A DNA stretch of 64,000 bases from Leclercia sp. AS011 (GCF_037152535.1 NZ_JBBCMA010000001.1:2577989-2641988), one strand, 5' to 3'; shown: positions 1 through 9,027, counted from the stretch's first letter. The notes: a model not told the origin generated them from the letters alone. Translations and numbers: made by a program.

Positions 1-568
1 TCCGTTTATTGAGAAAACTGAAAACCTGTAACTACATTTTTATTCCATACCTGCATTATTTGGCTCAAATCAAAAAAACACAATTCAGAATAGAGAGGCT
101 AGTTGTACGAATTATCTCAAAGAAGATTAAGCGTTATGATGGTTTAAAAAAATAATGCATTATAATCAATAAATTAAGTGAAACCTTTAAAAAGGCATTA
201 TGCTTATTCACGACAGAATCATGCTATTTCTATGATCTTGCGCATATTTAAAAGATACAGTATGCCAAAAGTAAAATATTAGTAGATAACGCGTTCCCAA
301 CATAATTATCCCGGCCAAAGCAATGGTTAATAGGATGGGCGCATTTATTCAGGAACCAGGCGGTAAATAGCGGCTCATCAAAAGGGTGTTAAGCCAGGTA
401 CCTGACCGACGTCCATGATGCTCGCACTTATCACCCTCGCTCATAACAGCATTCACGATTTAAGAATAATCCCGCTCACATCGCCGTCTATGCTTAACGT
501 TTAAAAATCAGACGACACAGTCGCACCCTCTTTTATTTTCCATCCCCTTTCAACACCGGAGGCCTGGC
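1..568. other. AT-rich stretch upstream of the pao operon, no gene seen
   Basis: No credible coding region was found on either strand. The first 310 bases are strongly AT-rich and the rest is nearer the genome average. The promoter and 5' leader of the aldehyde oxidoreductase operon must lie here, but no convincing -35/-10 pair or named operator could be picked out. A clear ribosome binding site, CGGAGG at 557-562, precedes the paoA start. Confidence 0.5.
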
Positions 569-1243
569 ATGAGCAACCAAGGCGAATATCCTGAAGACGA
601 TCAGTCACACGACTTCAGCCTGTCCCGACGGGATCTGATCAAAGTCAGCGCCGCAGCAGCGGCAACCGCGGCGGTTTACCCTTGTGGCGCACTGGCCGAG
701 GGCGAGCCCGCCGTTACACCTCCGCCGGAGATCCTGCCCCTGACGCTACGCGTCAACGGCAAAAGTCAGCAACTTGAGGTCGATACACGCACCACCCTGC
801 TGGATGCGCTGCGCGAGAATTTACAGCTGACCGGCACCAAAAAAGGCTGCGACCACGGACAGTGCGGAGCCTGTACCGTGCTGGTGGATGGCCGCCGGAT
901 CAACGCCTGCCTGACGCTGGCGATCATGCATCAGGATGCTGAGATCACCACCATCGAAGGGCTGGGTACGCCTGACCATCTGCACCCCATGCAGGCGGCC
1001 TTTATCAAACACGATGGCTTCCAGTGCGGGTACTGCACATCGGGGCAAATCTGCTCCTCTGTCGCGGTACTGAAAGAGATCGAGGCGGGCATTCCCAGCC
1101 ACGTTACGCTCGATCTGGTCTCTCCGCCGGAAATGACGGCGGATGAAATCCGCGAGCGCATGAGCGGCAACATCTGTCGCTGCGGCGCATACGCCAACAT
1201 TCTGGACGCCATCGAAGAGGCCGCAGGGGAGCTTAAATCATGA
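569..1243 (+). CDS. paoA: PaoA, iron-sulfur subunit of periplasmic aldehyde oxidoreductase
   Basis: Small [2Fe-2S] subunit (224 aa) of a molybdenum aldehyde dehydrogenase of the xanthine oxidase family, which oxidises aldehydes to acids in the periplasm. The N-terminus has a twin-arginine signal (SRRDLIK, about residues 19-25) and an alanine-rich hydrophobic stretch, so the folded complex is exported by Tat. A plant-type ferredoxin cluster (CDHGQCGAC, about residue 95) is followed by the second cluster of the family (CGYC and CRCG). E. coli PaoA has nearly the same length. The stop overlaps the paoB start by four bases (ATGA), which indicates translational coupling. The ATG at 569 is supported by CGGAGG seven bases upstream. 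Confidence 0.95.
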   Translation: MSNQGEYPEDDQSHDFSLSRRDLIKVSAAAAATAAVYPCGALAEGEPAVTPPPEILPLTLRVNGKSQQLEVDTRTTLLDALRENLQLTGTKKGCDHGQCGACTVLVDGRRINACLTLAIMHQDAEITTIEGLGTPDHLHPMQAAFIKHDGFQCGYCTSGQICSSVAVLKEIEAGIPSHVTLDLVSPPEMTADEIRERMSGNICRCGAYANILDAIEEAAGELKS

Positions 1244-2196
1244 AAGCCTTTACTTACGAACGGGTAAAAACCCCGGCCGAGGCCGCCGCCAGCGCCAGGA
1301 ATAACAGCGGGGCAAAATTTATTGCCGGTGGCACCAACCTGCTCGATCTGATGAAGCTGGAGATTGAGACCCCCACCCATCTGATCGACGTCAACGGGCT
1401 TGGTCTGGACAAGATTGTCGCTACCGACGCGGGCGGTCTGCGCATCGGTGCCCTGGTGCGTAACACCGACCTGGCCGCGGATGAGCGCGTGCGCCGTGAC
1501 TATGCCGTGCTTTCCCGGGCGCTGCTTGCCGGGGCTTCCGGCCAGCTGCGCAACCAGGCCACCACGGCAGGGAATCTGCTGCAACGTACGCGCTGTCCCT
1601 ATTTTTACGACACCAACCAGCCCTGCAATAAGCGCCTTCCCGGCAGCGGCTGCGCGGCGCTTGAGGGTTTTAGCCGTCAGCACGCGGTCGTGGGTGGCAG
1701 CGAGGCTTGTATCGCCACGCATCCCGGCGATATGCCTGTCGCCATGCGGCTGCTGGATGCGGTGGTAGAAACCATTTCCGCCGACGGCAAGGCGCGCAAC
1801 ATCCCGCTGGCCGACTTTTATCGCGCCCCGGGGAAAACGCCCCATCTTGAAACCGTCCTGACGCAAGGGGAGCTGATCACCGCCGTCACCCTGCCGCCGC
1901 CCGTCGGTGGGCAGCATATCTACCGTAAAGTCCGCGATCGCGCCTCCTACGCCTTTGCGCTGGTCTCCGTCGCGGCGATTGTCCAGCCCGACGGCAGCGG
2001 ACGCGTGGCGCTGGGCGGCGTGGCCCATAAACCCTGGCGGGTTGAGCAGGCCGATGCCCGGCTCCCTCAGGGCGCACAGGCCGTCTATGACGCGCTGTTT
2101 GCGGATGCTCACCCGACGTCTGAGAACGCCTTCAAACTAACCCTGGCGAAGCGAACGCTTGCCTCCGTGCTGACAGAAGCGAGGGCTGTGGTATGA
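1240..2196 (+). CDS. paoB: PaoB, FAD-binding subunit of aldehyde oxidoreductase
   Basis: Medium, FAD-binding subunit (318 aa) of the PaoABC complex; it passes electrons from the 2Fe-2S clusters to the acceptor. The FAD-binding pattern [13 protein letters not shown] lies near residue 28 and a second flavin-contacting segment ([20 protein letters not shown]) near residue 105. The cysteines in CPYFYD, QPCNK, GSGCAAL and SEACIAT match the extra [4Fe-4S] cluster known from E. coli PaoB. It overlaps both neighbours by ATGA, so the three subunits are probably made in fixed ratio. Confidence 0.94.
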   Translation: MKAFTYERVKTPAEAAASARNNSGAKFIAGGTNLLDLMKLEIETPTHLIDVNGLGLDKIVATDAGGLRIGALVRNTDLAADERVRRDYAVLSRALLAGASGQLRNQATTAGNLLQRTRCPYFYDTNQPCNKRLPGSGCAALEGFSRQHAVVGGSEACIATHPGDMPVAMRLLDAVVETISADGKARNIPLADFYRAPGKTPHLETVLTQGELITAVTLPPPVGGQHIYRKVRDRASYAFALVSVAAIVQPDGSGRVALGGVAHKPWRVEQADARLPQGAQAVYDALFADAHPTSENAFKLTLAKRTLASVLTEARAVV

Positions 2197-4391
2197 AATT
2201 CGATAAACCAGCAGGCGAAAACCCGATCGACCGCTTAAAGGTGGTCGGTCAGCCCCGGGATCGTATCGACGGCCCGTTAAAAACCACCGGCATGGCGCAC
2301 TACGCCTATGAGTGGCATGACATTGCGCCCAACGCGGCCTATGGCTATGTCGTCGGCTCGGCAATTGCCAGGGGGGAAATCACCACCCTCGACACCCAGG
2401 CCGCAAAAAACGCGCCGGGGGTGTTAACAGTGATCACCGCCAGTAACGCGGGGGCGCTCGGCAAAGGCGAGAGAAACACCGCCACGCTGCTGGGCGGCCC
2501 GAAGATAGAGCACTACCATCAGGCCGTGGCGCTGGTGGTGGCAGAGACCTTTGAGCAGGCCCGGGCGGCGTCGTCGCTGGTTCAGGTTCAGTATCGTCGT
2601 GAAAAAGGATCCTACTCGCTGGCGGATGAAAAACCCGCCGTCAGCCAGCCTCCCGAGGATACGCCGGATAAAAACACCGGCGATTTCGACGCCGCCTTTT
2701 CTGCCGCCGCGGTGAAGCTGGATGCGACCTATACGACCCCCGACCAGAGCCATATGGCGATGGAGCCGCACGCCTCGATGGCCGCCTGGGAGGGCGACAA
2801 GGTGACCCTCTGGACTTCGAACCAGATGGTGGCCTGGTGCCGTACCGATCTGGCGGAAACCCTGAAGATACCCCAGGAGAATGTGCGCGTTATCTCGCCG
2901 TATATCGGCGGTGGCTTTGGCGGCAAGCTGTTCCTGCGCAGCGATGCCCTGCTGGCCGCGCTGGCCGCCCGCGCCATCAGGCGCCCGGTTAAGGTGATGC
3001 TGTCGCGCCCGACGATCCCCAATAACACCACTCACCGCCCGGCCACCGTTCAACATATCCGCATCGGGACGGACAGCGCCGGGAAAATTACCGCCATCGC
3101 GCATGACAGCTGGTCCGGCAACCTGCCTGGCGGCACGCCGGAGACCGCGGTTCAGCAGACCGAACTGCTTTACGCGGGTGCCAATCGTCATACCGGCCTG
3201 CGGCTGGCGAAACTGGATCTGCCCGAAGGCAACGCCATGCGCGCGCCCGGCGAAGCGCCGGGTCTGATGGCGCTGGAGATTGCCATCGACGAACTGGCGG
3301 AAAAAGCGGGCATCGATCCGGTTGAATTTCGCATTCTCAATGACACCCAGGTCGATCCCGCCGATCCCAGCCGGCCTTTCTCACGCCGTCAGCTTATCGA
3401 GTGCCTGCGTACCGGGGCTAAAGAGTTCGGCTGGCAACAGCGCAACCCTACGCCCGGCCAGGTTCGCGACGGGCGCTGGCTGGTGGGCATCGGCATGGCG
3501 GCCGGTTTTCGCAATAACCTGTTAGATAAATCCGCCGCCCGGGTGCATCTCGACGCGGCGGGCAACGTGACGGTCGAAACCGACATGACCGACATCGGCA
3601 CCGGGAGCTACACCATCATTGCCCAGACGGCGGCGGAGATGCTGGGCGTCCCGCTGGAAAAGGTGACGGTCCGCCTTGGGGATTCGAACTTCCCGGTCTC
3701 CGCCGGTTCTGGCGGGCAATGGGGGGCGAACACCTCCACCTCGGGGGTGTATGCCGCCTGCGTGAAGCTGCGCGAAACCATCGCCACCACCCTGGGTTTT
3801 GATCCCAACCAGGCGCAGTTCAGCGACGGCAAGATCGCTAATGACACCCGCAGCGCGGACATTGCCGAAGCCGCTGCCAACGGCACCCTGACCGCCGAAG
3901 AGGGTATCGAGTTTGGCGATCTCGATAAGCAGTATCAGCAGTCGACCTTTGCCGGACATTTTATCGAGGTGGGCGTGGACAGCGCCACCGGGGAAGTGCG
4001 GGTGCGCCGGATGCTGGCGGTGTGCGCGGCCGGACGCATTCTTAACCCAAAAACCGCCCGCAGCCAGGTGATTGGCGCGATGACCATGGGGCTGGGCGCG
4101 GCGCTGATGGAAGAGCTGGCGGTGGATACCCGGCTGGGCTATTTCGTTAACCACGATATGGCGGGGTATGAAGTGCCGGTCCATGCCGATATCCCCGAGC
4201 AGAGGGTGATATTCCTCGATGATACCGACCCTATCTCCTCGCCGATGAAAGCCAAAGGCGTGGGGGAGCTGGGCCTGTGCGGCGTGGGCGCGGCCATTGC
4301 CAATGCGGTCTATAACGCCACGGGGGTGCGCGTGCGCGACTATCCCATCACCCTGGATAAGCTGCTCAACGCCCTGCCGGACGTGGTTTAA
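2193..4391 (+). CDS. paoC: PaoC, molybdenum cofactor-binding catalytic subunit
   Basis: Large catalytic subunit (732 aa) that binds the molybdenum-cytosine dinucleotide cofactor, the form E. coli PaoC uses. Visible family features are the N-terminal GQPRDRIDG entry segment, the glycine-rich IGGGFGGK (about residue 238), the cofactor-binding region around [13 protein letters not shown], and the C-terminal [11 protein letters not shown], whose glutamate is the expected catalytic base. It has no signal peptide of its own, so export would rely on the Tat signal of PaoA. Length agrees with E. coli PaoC. The gene is followed after nine bases (AAGGAGG) by the cofactor chaperone. Confidence 0.95.
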   Translation: MKFDKPAGENPIDRLKVVGQPRDRIDGPLKTTGMAHYAYEWHDIAPNAAYGYVVGSAIARGEITTLDTQAAKNAPGVLTVITASNAGALGKGERNTATLLGGPKIEHYHQAVALVVAETFEQARAASSLVQVQYRREKGSYSLADEKPAVSQPPEDTPDKNTGDFDAAFSAAAVKLDATYTTPDQSHMAMEPHASMAAWEGDKVTLWTSNQMVAWCRTDLAETLKIPQENVRVISPYIGGGFGGKLFLRSDALLAALAARAIRRPVKVMLSRPTIPNNTTHRPATVQHIRIGTDSAGKITAIAHDSWSGNLPGGTPETAVQQTELLYAGANRHTGLRLAKLDLPEGNAMRAPGEAPGLMALEIAIDELAEKAGIDPVEFRILNDTQVDPADPSRPFSRRQLIECLRTGAKEFGWQQRNPTPGQVRDGRWLVGIGMAAGFRNNLLDKSAARVHLDAAGNVTVETDMTDIGTGSYTIIAQTAAEMLGVPLEKVTVRLGDSNFPVSAGSGGQWGANTSTSGVYAACVKLRETIATTLGFDPNQAQFSDGKIANDTRSADIAEAAANGTLTAEEGIEFGDLDKQYQQSTFAGHFIEVGVDSATGEVRVRRMLAVCAAGRILNPKTARSQVIGAMTMGLGAALMEELAVDTRLGYFVNHDMAGYEVPVHADIPEQRVIFLDDTDPISSPMKAKGVGELGLCGVGAAIANAVYNATGVRVRDYPITLDKLLNALPDVV

Positions 4392-4400
4392 GGAGGAACG

Positions 4401-5324
4401 ATGTCCCAACTTTTTAATCTGGCGGACGATCTGCGCCGGACGCCGGAACGGGCGTTTCTCACCGACGACAGCCGGGAGATATTGCGCTTCGCGGTGGAGA
4501 CCCTGATGTCCGGCCAGGCGGCGGCGCTGGTAATGCTGACGGAGATCCGCGGCGGCGCGGCGCGATCCCTCGGGGCGCAGATGGTGGTGCGTGAGGATGG
4601 TCAGTACTGTGGCTTTGTCTCCGGGGGCTGCGTCGAAGCGGCGGCGGCCTTTGAGGCGCTGGAGGTCATCGCCACAGGCGCGGATCGCGAGGTGCGTTAT
4701 GGTCAGGGCTCGCCCTGGTTTGACATTGTCCTCCCCTGCGGGGGCGGAATCACCCTGTCGATTCATAAGCTGCGTTCGGCGCAGCCGCTGCTGGCGGTGT
4801 TGAACCGCCTTGAGCAGCGCTTGCCTGCCGGATTGCGCTACACGCCAGAGACGCAGACGCTCAACTGCCTGTCGGAAGTCATACCATCCGGCTGGTACAA
4901 CGGCGGTTTTCAGACCGGGTTCCAGCCCTGCGTGCGGGTGCTGATCCATGGCGGTTCCATCGAAGCCCAGGCGACGGCAGAGCTTGCAGCCGCAGCCGGG
5001 TATGACATCTGTCACTTCGATCCCTGCTCTGTACAGATTGATGCCGACACGGCGGTGATCCTGCTGTGGCACGACCTTCACCGGGAGCTGCCCGTTCTGC
5101 AGGCCGCCCGCGACGCGAAGCCGTTTTACATCGGCGCGCTGGGCAGCCAGCGAACCCACATGCAGCGGCGGAAAAAGCTCAGCGAGCTGGGCTGGCGGGA
5201 GGAAGAGATCGACCGGATTAAAGCCCCGATCGGTATCTTCCCGAAAGCCAGGGATGCGCGCACTCTGGCCCTGTCGGTTCTGGCAGACGTGGCCGCCGCA
5301 CGCCTGCGTCAGGACGACCGTTAA
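4401..5324 (+). CDS. paoD: PaoD, XdhC-type molybdenum cofactor insertion chaperone
   Basis: XdhC/CoxI family protein (307 aa) expected to bind the molybdenum cofactor and insert it into PaoC in the cytoplasm before export. The N-terminal domain has the family pattern ALVMLTEIRGGAARSLGAQM and the cysteine-containing FVSGGCVEAA. The C-terminal Rossmann-like part has FYIGALGSQRTH and ends with the ARTLALSVLADV helix typical of XdhC. It is probably not part of the final enzyme. Its stop overlaps the next start by one base (TAATG), so the nucleotidyltransferase is likely coupled to it. Confidence 0.9.
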   Translation: MSQLFNLADDLRRTPERAFLTDDSREILRFAVETLMSGQAAALVMLTEIRGGAARSLGAQMVVREDGQYCGFVSGGCVEAAAAFEALEVIATGADREVRYGQGSPWFDIVLPCGGGITLSIHKLRSAQPLLAVLNRLEQRLPAGLRYTPETQTLNCLSEVIPSGWYNGGFQTGFQPCVRVLIHGGSIEAQATAELAAAAGYDICHFDPCSVQIDADTAVILLWHDLHRELPVLQAARDAKPFYIGALGSQRTHMQRRKKLSELGWREEEIDRIKAPIGIFPKARDARTLALSVLADVAAARLRQDDR

Positions 5325-5887
5325 TGTCCCCGCCGGTGGTGATTATTCTCGCCGCCGGACGCGGCGAACGCTTTCTCGCCTCGGGGGGGAAAACCCATAA
5401 GCTTGAGGTGCTGTTAGGCGGGAAAACCGTGCTGGCGCATGTGATTCAGGCGGTTGAAACCGCGGGTCTGGCGTGGCATCTGGTTCGCCCCGAGGGCGGT
5501 ACGCGGGGCATGGGGGAGTCGATTTCGCTGGGGGTAAAGGCGACTTCTGCGGCGTCCGGATGGTTGATTCTGCCGGGCGATCTGCCGCTGATCCAGCCCG
5601 CCTCTTTGCTGAGGGTTGCTGAAGGGCTTGGCGAGAATGGGGTTGTGGTGCCTCACTATCAGCAACAGGCGGGGCATCCGGTGGGGTTCCGGCGGGAATA
5701 TGGCGAGGCGCTGCTGGGGTTGGCTGGGGATAGAGGGGCCAGGGAGATTGTGATGGGCGCACGACGACGGGGGGATGTGGGGGATATTTGGTTATCCGAT
5801 CCTGGGGTTGTGTTTGATGTTGATACGGTAGGGGATTTAAGGACAGCGCAGGAAATACGGTACGTAACCTCCGTCTTTCCTGACTGA
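5324..5887 (+). CDS. MocA-like molybdenum cofactor nucleotidyltransferase
   Basis: NTP-transferase of the MobA/MocA type (187 aa). The N-terminal nucleotide-binding loop reads LAAGRGERF with a following lysine-rich segment; GDLPLI near residue 86 is the metal-binding GDxP motif, and GHPVGF plus GDRGAR are typical of MocA. MocA makes the cytosine form of the cofactor from CTP, the form used by PaoC. Because it is the last gene of the pao operon it probably serves this enzyme. E. coli keeps mocA elsewhere. CTP rather than GTP specificity is inferred from context, not proved by the sequence. Confidence 0.78.
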   Translation: MSPPVVIILAAGRGERFLASGGKTHKLEVLLGGKTVLAHVIQAVETAGLAWHLVRPEGGTRGMGESISLGVKATSAASGWLILPGDLPLIQPASLLRVAEGLGENGVVVPHYQQQAGHPVGFRREYGEALLGLAGDRGAREIVMGARRRGDVGDIWLSDPGVVFDVDTVGDLRTAQEIRYVTSVFPD

Positions 5888-5904
5888 AACTGTTTTAACT
5901 ACTT

Positions 5905-6297
5905 TTATCCAGGGTAGTAGAATTCAATTCTTATCCCGCTGGGTTCATAACACATCATATGCATCGACGGCCCTTCTCTGATAAAGATTGGCTCAAATTC
6001 AATTTCAATCTGATTTGCCTTTAATACATCGAGAAGCCGGAACAGTTCCTCCTGATTTTCGACGCGCAAAGCCAGGTGATGGAGTCCAATATTCGTTTTA
6101 CGATCAAACTTAACGGGCTCATCGGTTTGTGTTTTCCAGAGCGTTATCGTCAGGGCACTATCTCTTACGAAGATAGCGGGATAATCTTCGCGTCGTTTAA
6201 CTTCTTCCCAACCCAATATTTTAGTAAAGAACTCAGCGCTTTCTTCGAGTTTAGATACGGCTAAGCCAATATGTTGCGCACCATGAGTCACTGACAT
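5905..6297 (-). CDS. VOC-family (glyoxalase/dioxygenase fold) protein
   Basis: Small protein of 130 aa with two beta-alpha-beta-beta-beta modules of the vicinal oxygen chelate superfamily: HIGLAVSKLEESAEFF at the start, HHLALRVENQEELFRLL in the middle and GIRIEFYYPG at the end. Histidines 9 and about 73 and the glutamate near the C-terminus are at usual metal-ligand positions. Substrate unknown; members include glyoxalases, ring-cleaving dioxygenases and resistance proteins. It lies 33 bp downstream of the hydrolase gene and is probably co-transcribed with it; it converges on the pao operon. Confidence 0.8.
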   Translation of the reverse strand: MSVTHGAQHIGLAVSKLEESAEFFTKILGWEEVKRREDYPAIFVRDSALTITLWKTQTDEPVKFDRKTNIGLHHLALRVENQEELFRLLDVLKANQIEIEFEPIFIREGPSMHMMCYEPSGIRIEFYYPG

Positions 6298-6330
6298 TGT
6301 CTTGATCTCCTGCTCTAACCGGAAAGCGCG

Positions 6331-7242
6331 TTAATTTGACTGGCGGACATGCCGTTCGAGAAAATTACGTACGTCGACACCTATCTCTTTAGCATGCGTT
6401 TCCAGGGCGAAGTGGCCGGTGTCATAAAAGTGTATTTCAGCTTCAGGCAGATCACGTTTCCAGGCTTCTGCTCCCGCCGCCATGAAAAACGGATCGTTTT
6501 TTCCCCATACGGCTAATAACGGAGGCTGATACTGGCGAAAATATTGTTGAAACAGAGGATACATCTTCACGTTCGAGGCGTAATCCAGTAACAGGTCCAG
6601 CTGAATCTCTGCATTACCCGGCCGTAATACCTGCATCCCTTCAAGTGAATAGCCATCAGGTGAAACCAGACTCTGATCGGTAACGCCTTCCAGATACTGC
6701 CATTTGATTGAAGCTGGCGTCGGAAATTCACTCAACGCACGTCGGTTTTCAGATGTGGGGTCGGCCCAGTATTTCTGTATAGGTGCCCAGGCCTCTCCCA
6801 GCCCCTCTTCGTAGGCATTGCCATTCTGGGAAATAAGGGCTGTCACGCGCTGCGGATGGGCTAACGCCAGACGCCAGCCGACAGGCGCCCCGTAGTCGTG
6901 GACCATCAGAGCATAGCTATCGAGATTGAGCGCTTCGGTAAACTGCTCAATGGTCTTAGCAAGCTGGTCAAAGGTATACGCATATTCACCACGTGCTGGC
7001 GCCTCGGTAAAACCAAAGGCTGGCAAGTCTGGCGCAATGAGATGATACCGCCCGGCCAACTGGGCAATAAGATCACGGAACATAAAAGATGAGCCCGCGA
7101 AGCCGTGAAGCATCAGCAATACAGGTGCTGTCGGATCGCCAGCTTCACGGTAGAAAACATTAACATCGCCTGACTGTTGATAGCGGTAATGGATCTGTGT
7201 AGCTGGCAAAGCAGATGCGTTATCTGTAGTGGAAGTGGTCAT
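6331..7242 (-). CDS. Alpha/beta hydrolase with aspartate nucleophile (epoxide hydrolase/dehalogenase type)
   Basis: Alpha/beta hydrolase of 303 aa without a signal peptide, so cytoplasmic. The oxyanion segment LHGFAGSS is near residue 45, and the nucleophile elbow reads VHDYGAPVG with Asp116 where serine hydrolases have serine. This is the hallmark of epoxide hydrolases, haloalkane dehalogenases and haloacetate dehalogenases. A second acid (GKNDPF, about 250) and the catalytic histidine (DTGHFALE, about 277) are present. The exact substrate cannot be read from the sequence. It is transcribed divergently from a CGNR regulator and followed by a VOC protein. Confidence 0.85.
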   Translation of the reverse strand: MTTSTTDNASALPATQIHYRYQQSGDVNVFYREAGDPTAPVLLMLHGFAGSSFMFRDLIAQLAGRYHLIAPDLPAFGFTEAPARGEYAYTFDQLAKTIEQFTEALNLDSYALMVHDYGAPVGWRLALAHPQRVTALISQNGNAYEEGLGEAWAPIQKYWADPTSENRRALSEFPTPASIKWQYLEGVTDQSLVSPDGYSLEGMQVLRPGNAEIQLDLLLDYASNVKMYPLFQQYFRQYQPPLLAVWGKNDPFFMAAGAEAWKRDLPEAEIHFYDTGHFALETHAKEIGVDVRNFLERHVRQSN

Positions 7243-7334
7243 GATAAACCCTCTGTAACCGTTAAATTCACAATTTGAAGGTTACACGCGAATTTGGTAA
7301 CCTGTCAAAATGATTTTATGAGTTACGGATAATT
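7243..7334. promoter_or_regulatory. Divergent control region with three GTAACC/GGTTAC elements
   Basis: The 92 bp between the hydrolase and the CGNR regulator contain GTAACC (7255-7260), its inverse GGTTAC (7280-7285) and the palindrome GGTAACC (7296-7302). The last two each follow an AATTTG. Such clustered repeats in a short divergent region suggest operator sites, most simply for the adjacent regulator. The binding protein is not known. Confidence 0.45.
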
Positions 7335-7910
7335 ATGGAATTCAAACAACCTCCCTCTCAGCCACTCTTCCTTGCCGATAACCTCGCACTGGATTTCATT
7401 AACAGTGAATATGGGACAGGTGATGAGCGGCATGATTGTTTTGAAGACAATCTCAGCGTCATCGACTGGCTGGAAACGGCGGGCCTTGTGCCGAAAGGCA
7501 CTGAAGCACCCGCTGACTTACTGGTTGAAGCCCGTCAGCTGCGCGATGCCGCCAGAACTGTGGTCCACGCCGCGATGAAATCCGATGCGGCTAACCTGAC
7601 GGTCATCAACAAGCTGCTGCAAGCTGGACGTCCTGAGATCGGGCTGCAATGGGATGAAAATACGCAGCGATACTGTATTGATATCTGTTCCGACGTGCAT
7701 AGCTCCGCAGGCCTGCTCTGGCCCGTGGCGGATGCACTGGTGAAACTGGTCACGGACGAAAAGTTTGAATACGTGAGACAGTGTGAAGCACATAACTGTA
7801 TTTTACTTTTCCATGATTTGAGCAAATCGCATCGCCGCCGCTGGTGCAGTATGGCAACGTGCGGTAATCGCATGAAAGTAGCGGCATACCGAAACAGAAA
7901 GGGTTCATAG
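7335..7910 (+). CDS. ABATE/CGNR zinc-finger domain protein, probable regulator
   Basis: Protein of 191 aa with the two-part layout of the CGNR family: an N-terminal stress-associated ABATE domain (LADNLALDFINSEYG at residues 14-28) and a C-terminal treble-clef zinc finger with the pattern CEAHNCILLF...RRRWCSMATCGNRMK, which contains the diagnostic CGNR. Members are presumed DNA-binding regulators, often beside hydrolases or transporters. Here it is divergent from the alpha/beta hydrolase, which is its likely target. A ligand is not known. Confidence 0.85.
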   Translation: MEFKQPPSQPLFLADNLALDFINSEYGTGDERHDCFEDNLSVIDWLETAGLVPKGTEAPADLLVEARQLRDAARTVVHAAMKSDAANLTVINKLLQAGRPEIGLQWDENTQRYCIDICSDVHSSAGLLWPVADALVKLVTDEKFEYVRQCEAHNCILLFHDLSKSHRRRWCSMATCGNRMKVAAYRNRKGS

Positions 7911-8004
7911 CAATTCTGGTCGCCTGGTGTTTGTCAGACGACGCGTCCAGGCTGACCCTATCCCTCTCCTTAACCCATCTGGTCAAAAAGAGTGTCAACG
8001 CGCA

Positions 8005-8034
8005 CTTGACCGAGGAGAACGATCGTTCTACCAT
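8005..8034 (+). promoter_or_regulatory. tetR promoter with palindromic operator in the spacer
   Basis: A -35 box TTGACC (8006-8011) and a -10 box TACCAT (8029-8034) are exactly 17 bp apart. The spacer contains the perfect 14-bp palindrome AGAACGATCGTTCT (8016-8029). The same arrangement recurs at 8894-8923. The palindrome would let the TetR protein block RNA polymerase, giving autorepression. A start about seven bases past the -10 would fall on the ATG itself. Confidence 0.7.
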
Positions 8035-8040
8035 TAACCC

Positions 8041-8607
8041 ATGAACAAAAATACGTCTGATACCCGAGAAAAAATTCTCGCTACCGCTGAACAGCTCATT
8101 TACCAGAACGGTATTCATGCCACCGGTATGGATCTTCTTGTAAAGACTTCAGGTGTGGCGCGCAAAAGTATTTATCGCTATTTCGCCAATAAAGACGAAG
8201 TGGCGGCAGCAGCGCTGAACGCACGGGATGTACGCTGGATGGAATGGTTCAGGACTGAGTGCAACAAAGCGGATACGCCGCAGGAACGCATCCTGAATAT
8301 GTTCACCGTGCTCAAAGGATGGTTTGAGTCAGAGGGCTACCGCGGGTGCGCATTTATTAATACTGCGGGGGAAGTGGGCGACAGTGCCGATCCCGTTCGC
8401 CAAATCGCCAGACTGCATAAACAAAAAATACTGGATTATGCGCTTGAACTTACCGGACAGCTGAATATTGAGCACTCCTCAGCACTGGCAAGGCAGTTGC
8501 TGTTATTGATTGAAGGTGCCATCACCATGTCACGTGTTATGGGCGATTACAGTGCCGCAGATGATGCCAAAGATATTGCTCAGCTGTTACTGAAACAGGT
8601 CTCATAA
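8041..8607 (+). CDS. TetR-family transcriptional repressor
   Basis: Repressor of 188 aa. Residues 9-57 form the helix-turn-helix domain (TREKILATAEQLIYQNGIHATG, then ARKSIYRYFANKDEV), and the rest is a helical ligand-binding domain with the SEGYRGCAFINTAGE segment common in one TetR subgroup. A palindrome sits in its own promoter and again before the DUF1348 gene 480 bp downstream, so it probably represses both. The ATG at 8041 has no Shine-Dalgarno between the -10 box and the start, so its mRNA may be leaderless. Inducer unknown. Confidence 0.9.
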   Translation: MNKNTSDTREKILATAEQLIYQNGIHATGMDLLVKTSGVARKSIYRYFANKDEVAAAALNARDVRWMEWFRTECNKADTPQERILNMFTVLKGWFESEGYRGCAFINTAGEVGDSADPVRQIARLHKQKILDYALELTGQLNIEHSSALARQLLLLIEGAITMSRVMGDYSAADDAKDIAQLLLKQVS

Positions 8608-8617
8608 CAGAGACCTG
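8596..8617 (+). other. Hairpin spanning the tetR stop codon
   Basis: Perfect 8-bp inverted repeat CAGGTCTC / GAGACCTG with a 6-base loop that contains the tetR TAA stop. There is no U-run after it, so it is not a standard intrinsic terminator; it could stabilise the 3' end. Confidence 0.4.
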
Positions 8618-8893
8618 AATATCAGGAATGAAATATTTATTAAAATATCCAGTACTACTGGAGGCTTTGACCTATATGTGATTAATTTAATTCCACACTT
8701 CGCCATGGAATATTAACACCCCGCATCTATTTTTATTATCGTTAATTCATACATAACGATAGATATCGTATTCATTTTTTCCTCCGCATTATCTCCACCA
8801 CTAATCCATACTTCAAAAAAAATCTTATAAATCAGCATCTTAAAACCTCTATCGAGAGGTTTTTTATTTTTTAAGTATTTTCATAAAGACTAT
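8608..8893. other. AT-rich intergenic stretch between tetR and the DUF1348 promoter
   Basis: No credible gene. A 17-codon ORF beginning at 8628 has only a weak ribosome site and no known resemblance. The stretch ends in the terminator at 8842-8868 followed by AT-rich sequence leading into the second TetR-controlled promoter. Confidence 0.5.
8842..8868 (+). terminator. Intrinsic terminator after tetR
   Basis: Stem AAAACCTCT / AGAGGTTTT with a 4-base loop, followed by a run of T (ttttttattttt). It lies 235 bp past the tetR stop and just before the next promoter, so it separates the two transcripts. Confidence 0.75.
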
Positions 8894-8923
8894 CTTGACG
8901 ATGTAGAACGATCGTTCTACCAT
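8894..8923 (+). promoter_or_regulatory. Promoter and TetR-type operator upstream of the DUF1348 gene
   Basis: TTGACG (8895-8900), 17-bp spacer, TACCAT (8918-8923). The spacer holds the perfect 18-bp palindrome GTAGAACGATCGTTCTAC (8903-8920). The 30-bp block matches the tetR promoter block at 26 of 30 positions, including the identical palindrome core and -10 box. Confidence 0.75.
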
Positions 8924-9027
8924 CAATTCATAGATACGACGCCCCCTCTGAAAATGAATGTCAGTGCTAATGGACAATGCTGAATCAGCATGGATACCAA
9001 AGACGCTAAATAACAGGAGAGGAATTT

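Noticed and set aside
3522..5159. Long open frames on the minus strand opposite paoC/paoD (545 codons) and paoA/paoB (393 codons)
   Set aside because: They are shadows of GC-rich coding genes; the plus-strand products are well-known families with correct lengths, and the antisense translations are arginine/glycine-rich with no family signal.
8628..8681. 17-codon ORF (MKYLLKYPVLLEALTYM) after tetR
   Set aside because: Weak ribosome site, AT-rich low-complexity sequence, and no promoter; likely chance.
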